Positions 14,987 to 22,853 of a stretch of 64,000 nucleotides of DNA are shown here, piece by piece (positions within the stretch are counted from its first letter, which is position 1; the number at the start of each line of letters is the position of its first letter). Source of the stretch: Oscillospiraceae bacterium (GTDB lineage Bacteria; Bacillota_A; Clostridia; Oscillospirales; WRJC01); assembly GCA_009782405.1 (NCBI GenBank), contig WRJC01000001.1, positions 62,001 to 126,000 of the forward strand. The letters run 5' to 3'. A program made the translations under genes and the position numbers. The notes beneath the pieces are model-generated. The model made no database searches. It was given only the letters and a program-made list of their open reading frames with translations, and was not told the origin of the DNA.

Positions 14987-16084
14987 CTATTTCCAATTTT
15001 TTATGCGCGTTATCACTTTATCGGCTTCCTCCGCGGTGGACACCCCTCCGACGGAGGCAAACCATACGCCGTCGGGGGCGAGACTTGCGAAAATCTCGTC
15101 GAGCTCGTTTATGTTCGCATAGAGCATTATGCCTTTATGCGCCTTCTGTATTTTTTGGTATACGGGAATCCAGCGGCCAAAACCTTCGTTTCCCGATCCG
15201 CAAACCCATTGCACCGCATTGAGCTTTTGTATATCCAAAATCATGTCCAAATGCCTGAGCGCGTCGGGCCCGTCCAAGTGGTATATGGTCTTATCCAATT
15301 TTTCGCATTCCCGGATCAGCCCGCCCAAGAAAAATTCTTCGAACATTTTGGAACTTATCATGCAGGAAAAGTCGTTTTGCGTTATGTTGTACCTGCCATC
15401 GACCACAAGGTTTATCCAGCCCGTGGTGGGTTCGCCCTCCAAGGTGGTCATATTGTAGAAATATTCGTACAGCCTGAAATATTCCTCATATGAGGAGGCA
15501 AGTTTCGCCTTGACGAATTCGGGGTAGTCGTACAGATCCGCGCACAAAACTTCCGGATCGCGCAGCGCGGCGAGATGATCCGCCCCCGCGTGGAAATCTG
15601 TGAAGCCTATCGCGAATTTGTCCTTAGAATACTTCAAAAGTTCCCTGATGAAATTGTCGAGCGCCACGAAATATTCGTTCGAGCGGCTCATAACCGCTTT
15701 GTCCATGTCTTTTTCCCAATCGATGATGTTGGGGTAAGTCCAGGTGGTTTCCGGTCCGAAATAATAGCCGCAGCCGCATATCGCGGAAAATATTTCCGGG
15801 CCGAGGTTTGGAAAACTGGTGGGCATGGCGTCGGCGTAAAATTTCGTGCAGCCGATGTGGTAGTCGGTTTGCTTTGCCCTTTGGGCCACGTCGAGCCAGC
15901 GCTCCCGGTGGGAGGCGTATTTTTTGTCCTCGGGTCTTTTTTCCCGCTGCTCCGGGGTTTCGTTCCAGAAAGTGAAGCACACGGGCGGCCTGTCATACAC
16001 CTCGCCCCTAAAAAACGCATCGTACCTCTTCATCGACAGCTCAAAGTTTTCATCCGGGATTGTTTTCGAAAACGGGTTTTTCAT
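14987..16084 (-). CDS. URO-D (uroporphyrinogen decarboxylase) family protein
   Basis: 365 residues with the URO-D-superfamily TIM-barrel pattern: KRYDAFFRGEVYDRPPVCF at the N-terminus, AIGFTDFHAGADHLAALRDPE, YHLDGPDALRHLDMIL and a C-terminal PDGVWFASVGGVSTAEEADK. This is not HemE: the N-terminal substrate motif is missing and no haem genes are near. Relatives include corrinoid methyltransferases and many uncharacterised Clostridia proteins beside sugar genes. It ends a four-gene operon after a glycosyltransferase, an NAT and an ABC exporter. A paralogue is encoded at 52602. Confidence 0.8.
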   Translation of the reverse strand: MKNPFSKTIPDENFELSMKRYDAFFRGEVYDRPPVCFTFWNETPEQREKRPEDKKYASHRERWLDVAQRAKQTDYHIGCTKFYADAMPTSFPNLGPEIFSAICGCGYYFGPETTWTYPNIIDWEKDMDKAVMSRSNEYFVALDNFIRELLKYSKDKFAIGFTDFHAGADHLAALRDPEVLCADLYDYPEFVKAKLASSYEEYFRLYEYFYNMTTLEGEPTTGWINLVVDGRYNITQNDFSCMISSKMFEEFFLGGLIRECEKLDKTIYHLDGPDALRHLDMILDIQKLNAVQWVCGSGNEGFGRWIPVYQKIQKAHKGIMLYANINELDEIFASLAPDGVWFASVGGVSTAEEADKVITRIKNWK

Positions 16085-16113
16085 GGTTTTTGCCCTCCTT
16101 TTTTTATCCTTTT

Positions 16114-17859
16114 TTACCTTTTCAATTTTTTTGCATTCGCCTTGTTCAGCCTGGCAAACGAGCCGTCCTGCTCCATGAGCCGGGCATAGCTGCCCCTCTC
16201 GATGATCGCGCCCTTGTCCAATACTATGATTTGATCCGCGCTTATAATCGTCGAGAGCCTGTGCGCGATCACTATCACCGTCCGGCTCCCCGCCAAATTT
16301 TCGATCGCCTGCTGTATCTGCAGCTCGGTTTCCATGTCCACAGACGAGGTCGCTTCGTCCAAGATCAGTATCGGGGTATTTCGGAGAACCGCCCTCGCGA
16401 TGGAGAGCCGCTGCTTTTGGCCCCCGGAAAGCCGTATGCCGCGCTCGCCGATCAGCGTCTCATAGCCGTCGGGCATCTGCGAGATGAATTCGTCGGCACA
16501 GGCGATTTTGGCCGCTTCCTCTATTTGTTCCCGCGTGGCTTCCTTCACGCTGTATGCGATGTTTTCCGCTATCGTGCCGTTGAACAGAAACACATCCTGC
16601 AAAACCATGGATATGTGGGATCTCAGGGATTCCACGGTCAGGTTTTTTATGTTTTCGCCGTCTATTTTTATGCTCCCGCCCTGCGGGTCGTAAAAACGTT
16701 CGATCAGCGAGACTATAGTGGTCTTTCCTACCCCCGTGGGCCCCACTACCGCGATCATCTGTCCGGGTTCGGCGGCGAAGGATATGTTTTTTAGCACCGG
16801 TTCATCTTCATTGTAATGGAAGCAAACCTCGTCGAATTCTATCTTGCCCTCGCATTTTTCCAGAATTTTGGCATCGGGGCTGTCCGTGATTTCGGATTTT
16901 GCGTCCAATACCTCGAATATGCGCGAGGCGCCCGCATAAGCGAGCTGCACATCTTCGAACAGCCTCGACAAAACCGCGAGCGGCCCGTAAAAAATGCCGA
17001 GATACATCAAAAAAGCTATGATGTCCGGAGCGGTCATGTGGCCGCCCATCGCCAAATATCCGCCGAAACCCACTACGATCACCGTTCCCAGCGAAGTCAG
17101 AAACTCGATTCCGGGGTGAAACAGCGCATTGGCGTAGTTTGCCTTGACGTTGACGTCGGAATAGTATTTGCAAAGCTTGCGCATTTTTTCGAGCTCGCGA
17201 TCTTCCTGCCCAAAGGCCTGTATCTCTTTCATGCCCGAAAGGTTATCCTGGGTGACCGCGTTGAGCTCGCCCAAGACTTCGCGGTCCAATTTGAAGAGCG
17301 GGGCCACTTTCTTGGAAAAAAAAGTCCCCGCCCAAATCACGAACGGAACGGGCACCAGCGTGACCGCGGCAAGTATCGGGTTGATCGTGAAAATCAAGAC
17401 CGTTACGCCGATTATGATGATCACGTTTCCGATCAAGTCGGGCAAGGCGTGCGCGATCAGGTCGTGCGCCCTGCTGCTGTCGTTGAGCATATGGCTCATC
17501 AGCTGCCCGGTCTGCTTGTCCTGGTAATACCTCATGGAGAGCCGCTGGAGCTTTTCATATATCGTGGCCATGAGCTCGCCCACGAAATTCCATGCCGCGA
17601 TATGGCTGATGGCTAGCGCGACCCAGCGGCAGCCCATTCGGAGCAGATACGCACCGACCAAAACGGCGGAGTAAATGATAAGGAGCCGGGCGTTGAGCAC
17701 GCCGGAATCTCCGGGATCCATCAGCGCCCCGGTCAAGCTGCGCACCACTGCGGGGGTGATGAGGTTCAAAAGCGACGCGCCGATTACGCCCAGAGTCCCA
17801 AATCCGATCGTGCGCCAATGTTTTTTTGCCATGAGAACAAGCCTTGCGGTAAGATTCAT
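16114..17859 (-). CDS. ABC exporter, fused permease and ATPase (multidrug/lipid type)
   Basis: 581 residues, the standard half-transporter size. Six membrane helices (residues ~15-300) precede the ATPase domain with Walker A GPTGVGKTTIVSL, Q-loop, signature LSGGQKQRLSIARA, Walker B ILILDEATSSVD and the H-loop AHRLST. It works as a homodimer or with a partner not in this window. Spacings of 36 and 29 bp to the neighbouring genes indicate one operon with NAT and the URO-D gene. Substrate unknown. Confidence 0.92.
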   Translation of the reverse strand: MNLTARLVLMAKKHWRTIGFGTLGVIGASLLNLITPAVVRSLTGALMDPGDSGVLNARLLIIYSAVLVGAYLLRMGCRWVALAISHIAAWNFVGELMATIYEKLQRLSMRYYQDKQTGQLMSHMLNDSSRAHDLIAHALPDLIGNVIIIIGVTVLIFTINPILAAVTLVPVPFVIWAGTFFSKKVAPLFKLDREVLGELNAVTQDNLSGMKEIQAFGQEDRELEKMRKLCKYYSDVNVKANYANALFHPGIEFLTSLGTVIVVGFGGYLAMGGHMTAPDIIAFLMYLGIFYGPLAVLSRLFEDVQLAYAGASRIFEVLDAKSEITDSPDAKILEKCEGKIEFDEVCFHYNEDEPVLKNISFAAEPGQMIAVVGPTGVGKTTIVSLIERFYDPQGGSIKIDGENIKNLTVESLRSHISMVLQDVFLFNGTIAENIAYSVKEATREQIEEAAKIACADEFISQMPDGYETLIGERGIRLSGGQKQRLSIARAVLRNTPILILDEATSSVDMETELQIQQAIENLAGSRTVIVIAHRLSTIISADQIIVLDKGAIIERGSYARLMEQDGSFARLNKANAKKLKR

Positions 17860-17895
17860 AAATTTTCAGCCCTCGTTTCGCTATTATTTTTTTTG

Positions 17896-18693
17896 TTATA
17901 TGCCTTCTATTCCGAAATATTTTTTCAAAATGCCGGGGATTTCAGCGTCTGCGCATTTTGTTTCCTTGGTTTGCCTGGTTTTCCAATCGAATATTTTGAA
18001 AATGTCGCCGTCTATGCTGTATTTGCCCTCTATTGTGCGCATGGCCACCATGTTCGTCTTGTTGAAAACCGAATCGGGGCTGTGCTGGCAATAAAAATTC
18101 GGCTGGACGAAATCCACTTCGAACTGCCTGTCCTCCGAAAATGAAAACAGCCGCTTCCATTCGCCGTTGATTTTGACGCAGAGCACCCAACCCAAAAATT
18201 CGTCCCTGGAAAACATATATGACAGCCCCCTGATTTCCGTAGTTTCCCCTTCGGCGATTTTGAGCGGATATTCGGGGCTTATGCTCCCCACGCCCACATC
18301 CGCGAGGTAAAGTTCGCCCTTTATATCGACGCCCATCACCCTGTGCCTGCGCATGGGAACTTTTTGCTCGCCGAAAAGGAAGCGCGCAAAAAAGTTGGCT
18401 GTCTTGAAGCCGATTTCATCCAAAAGCCTGCAAAACAGCGCATTCAGCTCAAAGCAGTACCCTCCCCTTTTGCGCGCGACTATTTTGTCGAACAAATCGT
18501 CCGTATCCAGGGAAAGCGGGATATTCCGGAGTATGTCCAGGTTTTCATACGGGACGCTCATGAGATGCCCGTGCTGCAATTCTGAGAGCGTGGCCAAATC
18601 CGCTTTCGGTTCGCCTTCGTAACCTATCCTTTTTAGATACTGTTTTACGAAAATGTCAATCCCCCCCTTTTTTCTGAGTGGCGCGAAGTTCAT
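17896..18693 (-). CDS. Arylamine N-acetyltransferase-like protein
   Basis: 265 residues. The Cys-His-Asp triad of the NAT family is present: Cys80 in RGGYCFELN, His117 in RRHRVMGVD and Asp132 in YLADVGVG. Such enzymes move acetyl or other acyl groups from CoA to amines; some serve as amide synthases in natural-product pathways. The ATG at 18693 puts 38 bp of overlap with the glycosyltransferase gene and has a weak ribosome site. A homopolymer pair (A6-G7) lies in the overlap, so the true start or frame there deserves checking. Confidence 0.85.
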   Translation of the reverse strand: MNFAPLRKKGGIDIFVKQYLKRIGYEGEPKADLATLSELQHGHLMSVPYENLDILRNIPLSLDTDDLFDKIVARKRGGYCFELNALFCRLLDEIGFKTANFFARFLFGEQKVPMRRHRVMGVDIKGELYLADVGVGSISPEYPLKIAEGETTEIRGLSYMFSRDEFLGWVLCVKINGEWKRLFSFSEDRQFEVDFVQPNFYCQHSPDSVFNKTNMVAMRTIEGKYSIDGDIFKIFDWKTRQTKETKCADAEIPGILKKYFGIEGI

Positions 18694-19849
18694 AATTCCC
18701 GCATATTTCGGCGTATTTGGCGAGCGAGCGCTCTATCACTTTCGACCAGGGCAGATAGATTTTGTCCGCCGCGTTTTTTTTCACAAACTCGTAGCGCCCC
18801 ATATCGGAAAAAGCCCCCTCTATCCCATCCGCCACGCTCTCGGGCGTTTCTTCGGCGAAAAACGCGGTCTGGTTTTCTTTGGAATCGTCGAGTATTTCGG
18901 ATGCGGAACTGTTTTTGATCACCAACGGCGGGCAGCCGCAGGCGGCGGCCTCGCGGATCACCAGCGGGGCGTTGTCGTATGTGGATGGAAAAACGAAAAG
19001 ATCCGATTTGGCGTAGTATGCCCTGAGCAATTCCCTATCGTCGATCCTGCCCGGGAAAAACACCTTGTCATGCAAATTTTTTTCGCGCGCGGTCTTTTTC
19101 ATGTCCTCAAGGTCTATGCCGTCCCCGATAAAAAACATCCTGAAATCGAAACCGCGTTTATTCAACGTTTCCAGCGCCTCCAATGTAAGCATCTGGTTTT
19201 TGTACCACATCATCCGTCCCACGAAAAGCAAAATCGGGGCTCTTTCGCCTATTTCGTATTTTTGGCTCAAACTTTCGAGCAAAGCCGGATCGGCGTCCGC
19301 CCGGGAAAAGTCCGTGCCGTTTTGCATCACGGTGAACTCGCCCGAAAACCCTCTGTTTTTTATGTGCTCCCCCGTTTTTTGGCTCACCGCCCAGACGTCG
19401 TCGGCTGCGTTTATGTTGCTGTATATGTATTTTTCCAAAGCCTTGGCGATGACGGGGATCCCCACCGCGCTCGCGATGTCGTATTCCCATTTCGTGTGCT
19501 GCGTGTAGATTATGGGGACGCCAAATTTTTTGCGCAGTTTCTTCGATATGGTCATTGCGGTGAAAGGGCTGTGGGCGTGGATTATGTCGATGCCCATCTG
19601 CCCGATTTTCTTGATCAGCGAGGGCATATACGGATAGCCCGCCCTGTACTCCATGTTGGGGAGGGGCAGCGAGGAAAAATGGAACACGGGGAAAGGATAT
19701 TGCAAATAGTCCCTGCCGGGCACATGGGGGGTCACCACGATGCACTTCCCATGCCCACCCGCGACAAATTCCTTGGCGCATTCGAGGACACATCTGCCAA
19801 CACCGTCGATGATCGGCGGAAACGAATCGGTCACAAAAGCAACATTCAT
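18656..19849 (-). CDS. Glycosyltransferase family 4 (GT-B) protein
   Basis: 397 residues from the ATG at 19849, which has AGGAGG 8 bp upstream; a longer frame to 19915 lacks one and would begin inside the promoter. The N-terminal acceptor domain opens NVAFVTDSFPPIIDGVGR, and the C-terminal nucleotide-sugar domain has LLFVGRMMWYKNQ and the EX7E-like region PLVIREAAACGCPPLV. It resembles GT4 enzymes that glycosylate diacylglycerol or make cell-surface glycans. First gene of a minus operon with NAT, ABC exporter and URO-D protein. Confidence 0.88.
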   Translation of the reverse strand: MNVAFVTDSFPPIIDGVGRCVLECAKEFVAGGHGKCIVVTPHVPGRDYLQYPFPVFHFSSLPLPNMEYRAGYPYMPSLIKKIGQMGIDIIHAHSPFTAMTISKKLRKKFGVPIIYTQHTKWEYDIASAVGIPVIAKALEKYIYSNINAADDVWAVSQKTGEHIKNRGFSGEFTVMQNGTDFSRADADPALLESLSQKYEIGERAPILLFVGRMMWYKNQMLTLEALETLNKRGFDFRMFFIGDGIDLEDMKKTAREKNLHDKVFFPGRIDDRELLRAYYAKSDLFVFPSTYDNAPLVIREAAACGCPPLVIKNSSASEILDDSKENQTAFFAEETPESVADGIEGAFSDMGRYEFVKKNAADKIYLPWSKVIERSLAKYAEICGNYELRATQKKGGD

Positions 19850-19913
19850 AAAAACATCCTCCTGAAAGCGTTCTGAAGCGTTTAAAATCTCCTGAATTGT
19901 TTTGCGCACATTC

Positions 19914-19943
19914 ATTATATCACGTACGGCAAAATTTTGTCAA
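19914..19943 (-). promoter_or_regulatory. Promoter of the glycosyltransferase operon
   Basis: Minus-strand -35 TTGACA (19943-19938) and -10 TATAAT (19919-19914), spacer 18 bp, about 65 bp before the ATG at 19849. Confidence 0.8.
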
Positions 19944-20037
19944 CACTCGCGAGATAAATTAAAAAAATATTAATTTAGCCGTCATTATTGTGTGGTAATT
20001 TATATGCATGAATATAAATTTCGGAGGGATGGTATAG

Positions 20038-22125
20038 ATGGCGGTTCGGGCAAAAGGAAATTACAATCCGGGCGACGTGGTTTTGGGGAACTGGAAACTC
20101 AACCACCTCATAGGGGAAGGTTCGCTGGGCAAGGTATACGAGGCGAGGCGCGAGGATTTCGGTCGCTTGCGCTCCGCGGCAGTGAAGATAATCTCCGCCC
20201 CCACAGGCCAAATCGAAGAGCTGCTCGATGAAATCGACGAATTTTCGATAATGGCGAATCTCAAGGGGAATGGGAACATAGTGGGCTATGACGACAGGGA
20301 AATCGTCGGCGACAAAAACGGCGCGGCTTGCGATGTGATACTGAGAATGGAGCTGCTCACTCCGTTTTTGGAATATGCCCACGCAAGCAGGCTCGCCGTG
20401 CGGAACATAATACAGCTGGGCATCGATGTTTGCGCGGCTTTGGAAACAGCCCAGAAATTCAACATAGCGCACAAAAACATCAAACCCGAAAACATATTCG
20501 CCTCGAAGCTGGGCGGTTTCATGCTCGGCGATTTCGCGCTCTCCCGGACAGCCGGGAAAATCGCGAGCGGGCTCCCCAAAAAGGGCGCATACGCATATGT
20601 GGCCCCGGAACTGTACTTAGGCGACCCATGCGGCGCCAATGCCGACATATATTCCCTCGGGATCGTGCTCTACCGCATGCTCAACGACAACCGCACTCCG
20701 TTTTTGCCGGACTATCCGGCGCAGATAAGCGGATCCGTGTACAAGGAGGCGGTGATGAAGCGCGTGAGGGGCGCGAGCCTGCCGGAACCTAAGAACGCCT
20801 CGGGGCGGCTTGCGGAGATAATTCTGAAAGCCTGCGCATATGCCCCCAAAGATCGCTACGCTTCGCCCGGGCAGATGAAAGACGAACTCGAATCCATTTT
20901 GTACACGCAGGAAGAAGCGGTGATAGCATATCCGCGCGGCGACCTGATACAGGCAAAACCCTTGGAATATCTCGAAGAAGACGATATACCCTTTTCCGAG
21001 TCCATTGTCTGGGAAGCCGCCCCCCGTAGCCCCGAAAAAAACGAAAAGGCGGACGAATTCGAAGACATGGCAACAGATCCGGCTCCAAAAACGCCCAAGG
21101 CGCCCCTTAATCCCAAAAAGCGCGGATGGAAGTCGATCATGCTTTTTTGCGCGGCGATCCTCGCGCTTTTGGCCGGGGGAACATATTTCGCGATTTTGGC
21201 TTTGGCAAAGCCCGAAAAAAATCCCGGCGAAACAGAACGGCCAGATATCGGCGAATATCTCCGCGATGGCGCCGAATCCGCCGGAAACACGCCGGGCAAT
21301 ATCGCCAATGGCGGCTATGCGGCGATTTCCGGGGATTTCATATATTATTCCAACGGCAATGACAACTGGACGCTCTATTCGGTAAAAACGAACGGGAGCG
21401 GCAAGGCCAAGCTAAACGACGACAAATCATACGGCATAAATGTGTCGGGCGGAGTCGTCCATTACATCAACGCGAGCGACAACAAGGCGATATACGCGAT
21501 AAATACCGACGGCACCGGAAAAAGAAAGCTTGACGGCGACGAGGCTTCCAACCTCAACGTTTCGGGCGATTTTATCTATTACACCAACGAAAGCGACAAC
21601 GGGGCGATATACGCGATAAATACCGACGGCACCGGGAAAAAAAAGCTTGACGGCGACAAAGCCTCCGGCATCAGCGTTTCGGGCGATTTTATCTATTACA
21701 CCAACGAAAGCGACAACGGGACGATATACGCGATAAATACCGACGGCACCGGAAAAAGAAAGCTCTGCGACGATTGGTACGCGAGATACATGAACGTTTC
21801 GGGCGGTTTCATCTATTACAGCAACACCGGGGACAACAAGCGGCTGTACGCGGCAAAAACCGACGGCACCGGCGCATACGGCCTAAATGACGACGGTTCG
21901 CACAATATAAACGTCGCCGGCGATTTGATTTTTTACAGCAATATAAGCGACGGCGGCAAGATATACATGATAAAAGCGGAAACCGGCGAAAAGTGCAAGC
22001 TGAACGACGACGATTCGCAGAATATAAACGTAGTGGGCGACAGGATCTATTACGTCAACATAAGCGACAACTACAAAATGTATTCCATGAACCTCGACGG
22101 CAGCGGCAGGAAAGCGATAGACTGA
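20038..22125 (+). CDS. Membrane pseudokinase with seven-blade DUF5050-type beta-propeller
   Basis: 695 residues. A Ser/Thr kinase-like domain (~18-300) keeps the glycine loop IGEGSLGKVYEA and Lys50 (AAVKII). The catalytic loop, however, reads HKNIKPEN, with Asn147 in place of the catalytic Asp, and DFG is DFA (165-167). Phosphotransfer is therefore doubtful. A proline-rich linker and a transmembrane helix (~366-388) follow. The exterior part is seven ~39-residue repeats of the form SGDFIYYTN..DN..IYAINTDGTG, a likely propeller sensor. GGAGGG 9 bp upstream sets the start. Closely related kinases pair this topology with extracellular sensing; ligand unknown. Confidence 0.85.
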   Translation: MAVRAKGNYNPGDVVLGNWKLNHLIGEGSLGKVYEARREDFGRLRSAAVKIISAPTGQIEELLDEIDEFSIMANLKGNGNIVGYDDREIVGDKNGAACDVILRMELLTPFLEYAHASRLAVRNIIQLGIDVCAALETAQKFNIAHKNIKPENIFASKLGGFMLGDFALSRTAGKIASGLPKKGAYAYVAPELYLGDPCGANADIYSLGIVLYRMLNDNRTPFLPDYPAQISGSVYKEAVMKRVRGASLPEPKNASGRLAEIILKACAYAPKDRYASPGQMKDELESILYTQEEAVIAYPRGDLIQAKPLEYLEEDDIPFSESIVWEAAPRSPEKNEKADEFEDMATDPAPKTPKAPLNPKKRGWKSIMLFCAAILALLAGGTYFAILALAKPEKNPGETERPDIGEYLRDGAESAGNTPGNIANGGYAAISGDFIYYSNGNDNWTLYSVKTNGSGKAKLNDDKSYGINVSGGVVHYINASDNKAIYAINTDGTGKRKLDGDEASNLNVSGDFIYYTNESDNGAIYAINTDGTGKKKLDGDKASGISVSGDFIYYTNESDNGTIYAINTDGTGKRKLCDDWYARYMNVSGGFIYYSNTGDNKRLYAAKTDGTGAYGLNDDGSHNINVAGDLIFYSNISDGGKIYMIKAETGEKCKLNDDDSQNINVVGDRIYYVNISDNYKMYSMNLDGSGRKAID
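21325..22122 (+). repeat. Seven tandem ~117-bp coding repeats (propeller blades)
   Basis: Period 39 codons, each blade beginning S/A-G-D-x-I-Y-Y. Blades 3 and 4 (about 21559-21645 and 21676-21762) are almost identical at DNA level over nearly 90 bp, differing at a few positions only, while the outer blades have diverged. Confidence 0.85.
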
Positions 22126-22131
22126 CCATTG

Positions 22132-22249
22132 ATGCAAGTCTGCGCATGAACTGCACATGAACGAAAAATCGTTCATATTTGTTCATGTTTATGCAAGTCT
22201 GCGCATGAACTGCATATGAACGAAAAATCGTTCATATTTGTTCATGTTT
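22132..22249. repeat. Dispersed palindromic repeat, two tandem 59-bp copies
   Basis: Copies at 22132-22190 and 22191-22249 differ at one base. Each carries TGCAAGTCTGCG, then an inverted pair ATGAACGA/TCGTTCAT that can form a hairpin. They fill the gap between the convergent pseudokinase and yajC genes, and the yajC stop codon overlaps the end of the second copy. Related copies occur at 38936 and 46889. It probably serves as a bidirectional terminator or mRNA 3' stabiliser. Confidence 0.8.
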
Positions 22250-22619
22250 ATTCGTCGTCTTCGTCGTCTTCCTCTTCTTCTTCCTCTTCGCGGCGCTCGA
22301 CGGCGCGCACCGCCCACTTGGTTATTTTAAGTTTCGTCCTGTCGACTCCCGTCTCTATAATGAGGAAATCGTCTTTTATTTGGATGATTTTCCCGAGTAT
22401 GCCTCCGGTGGTGGATATTTCGTCGCCCGTTTTGAGGCCGTTTCTCATCTCGTTGACGGCTTTCTCCTGTTTTTTTTGCGGCCTGTACATCATGAAATAA
22501 ATCAGCGCCCCGAACAGCGCAATCATGATCACCGTGGAAAAAAGCGGGTTCATTCCGCCCGCGTCTGCCGGGTCGACCGGGGCTGCGTCCAAAAATGGGA
22601 ATATTATTTTGCCAAACAT
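22248..22619 (-). CDS. yajC: Preprotein translocase subunit YajC
   Basis: 123 residues. A short N-terminal region, one membrane helix (PLFSTVIMIALFGALIYFMM) and the cytoplasmic YajC domain with YRPQKKQEKAVNEMRNGLKTGDEI and TTGGILGKI. It joins the SecDF accessory complex of the Sec translocase. The C-terminal tail is almost pure Glu/Asp. GGAGGG precedes the ATG. Its stop lies in the dispersed repeat. In many Clostridia yajC adjoins tgt; here tgt is 3 kb away on the other strand. Confidence 0.92.
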   Translation of the reverse strand: MFGKIIFPFLDAAPVDPADAGGMNPLFSTVIMIALFGALIYFMMYRPQKKQEKAVNEMRNGLKTGDEISTTGGILGKIIQIKDDFLIIETGVDRTKLKITKWAVRAVERREEEEEEEDDEDDE

Positions 22620-22676
22620 CGATTTTTACCCTCCAAAATCCAAAATCTTTTAAATTTTTGCCGAATGTCATTTCCC

Positions 22677-22705
22677 ATTATATCAGATGCGGCAATTTTT
22701 GTCAA
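22677..22705 (-). promoter_or_regulatory. yajC promoter
   Basis: Minus-strand -35 TTGACA (22705-22700) and -10 TATAAT (22682-22677), 17-bp spacer, divergent from the aspartate kinase promoter. Confidence 0.8.
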
Positions 22706-22745
22706 CAAAAATATCGCCGATACCCAAAGAAACACGATATTTCCC

Positions 22746-22774
22746 TTGACAAATCCCGAAATCTTGTATATAAT
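22746..22774 (+). promoter_or_regulatory. Aspartate kinase operon promoter
   Basis: -35 TTGACA (22746-22751), -10 TATAAT (22769-22774), 17-bp spacer; a ~70-nt leader follows. Confidence 0.85.
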
Positions 22775-22782
22775 GGTTGCAT

Positions 22783-22829
22783 GCGCGACGAACTGCGGAC
22801 GGTCGTCCCGCCCGCGTTGCAGTTCGCGC
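22783..22829 (+). promoter_or_regulatory. Structured leader hairpin before aspartate kinase
   Basis: GAACTGC (22790-22796) pairs with GCAGTTC (22819-22825), extended by GCGC/GCGC across a small bulge, and enclosing a short GGAC/GTCC stem. No T-run follows, so it is not a terminator as seen. It could modulate translation. It is much too short for a lysine riboswitch. Confidence 0.4.
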
Positions 22830-22853
22830 CAATAAAATAAGGAGCATCAGAGC

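Noticed and set aside
14987..16084. HemE (true uroporphyrinogen decarboxylase)
   Set aside because: It lacks the N-terminal HemE substrate motif, and no haem-pathway genes are nearby; same for the paralogue at 52602.
18653..19876. A 407-codon plus-strand frame
   Set aside because: Antisense to the GT4 glycosyltransferase, which has clear family motifs, SD and promoter.
22775..22853. Lysine riboswitch before aspartate kinase
   Set aside because: The leader is only ~70 nt; a lysine riboswitch needs ~170 nt with a five-way junction.
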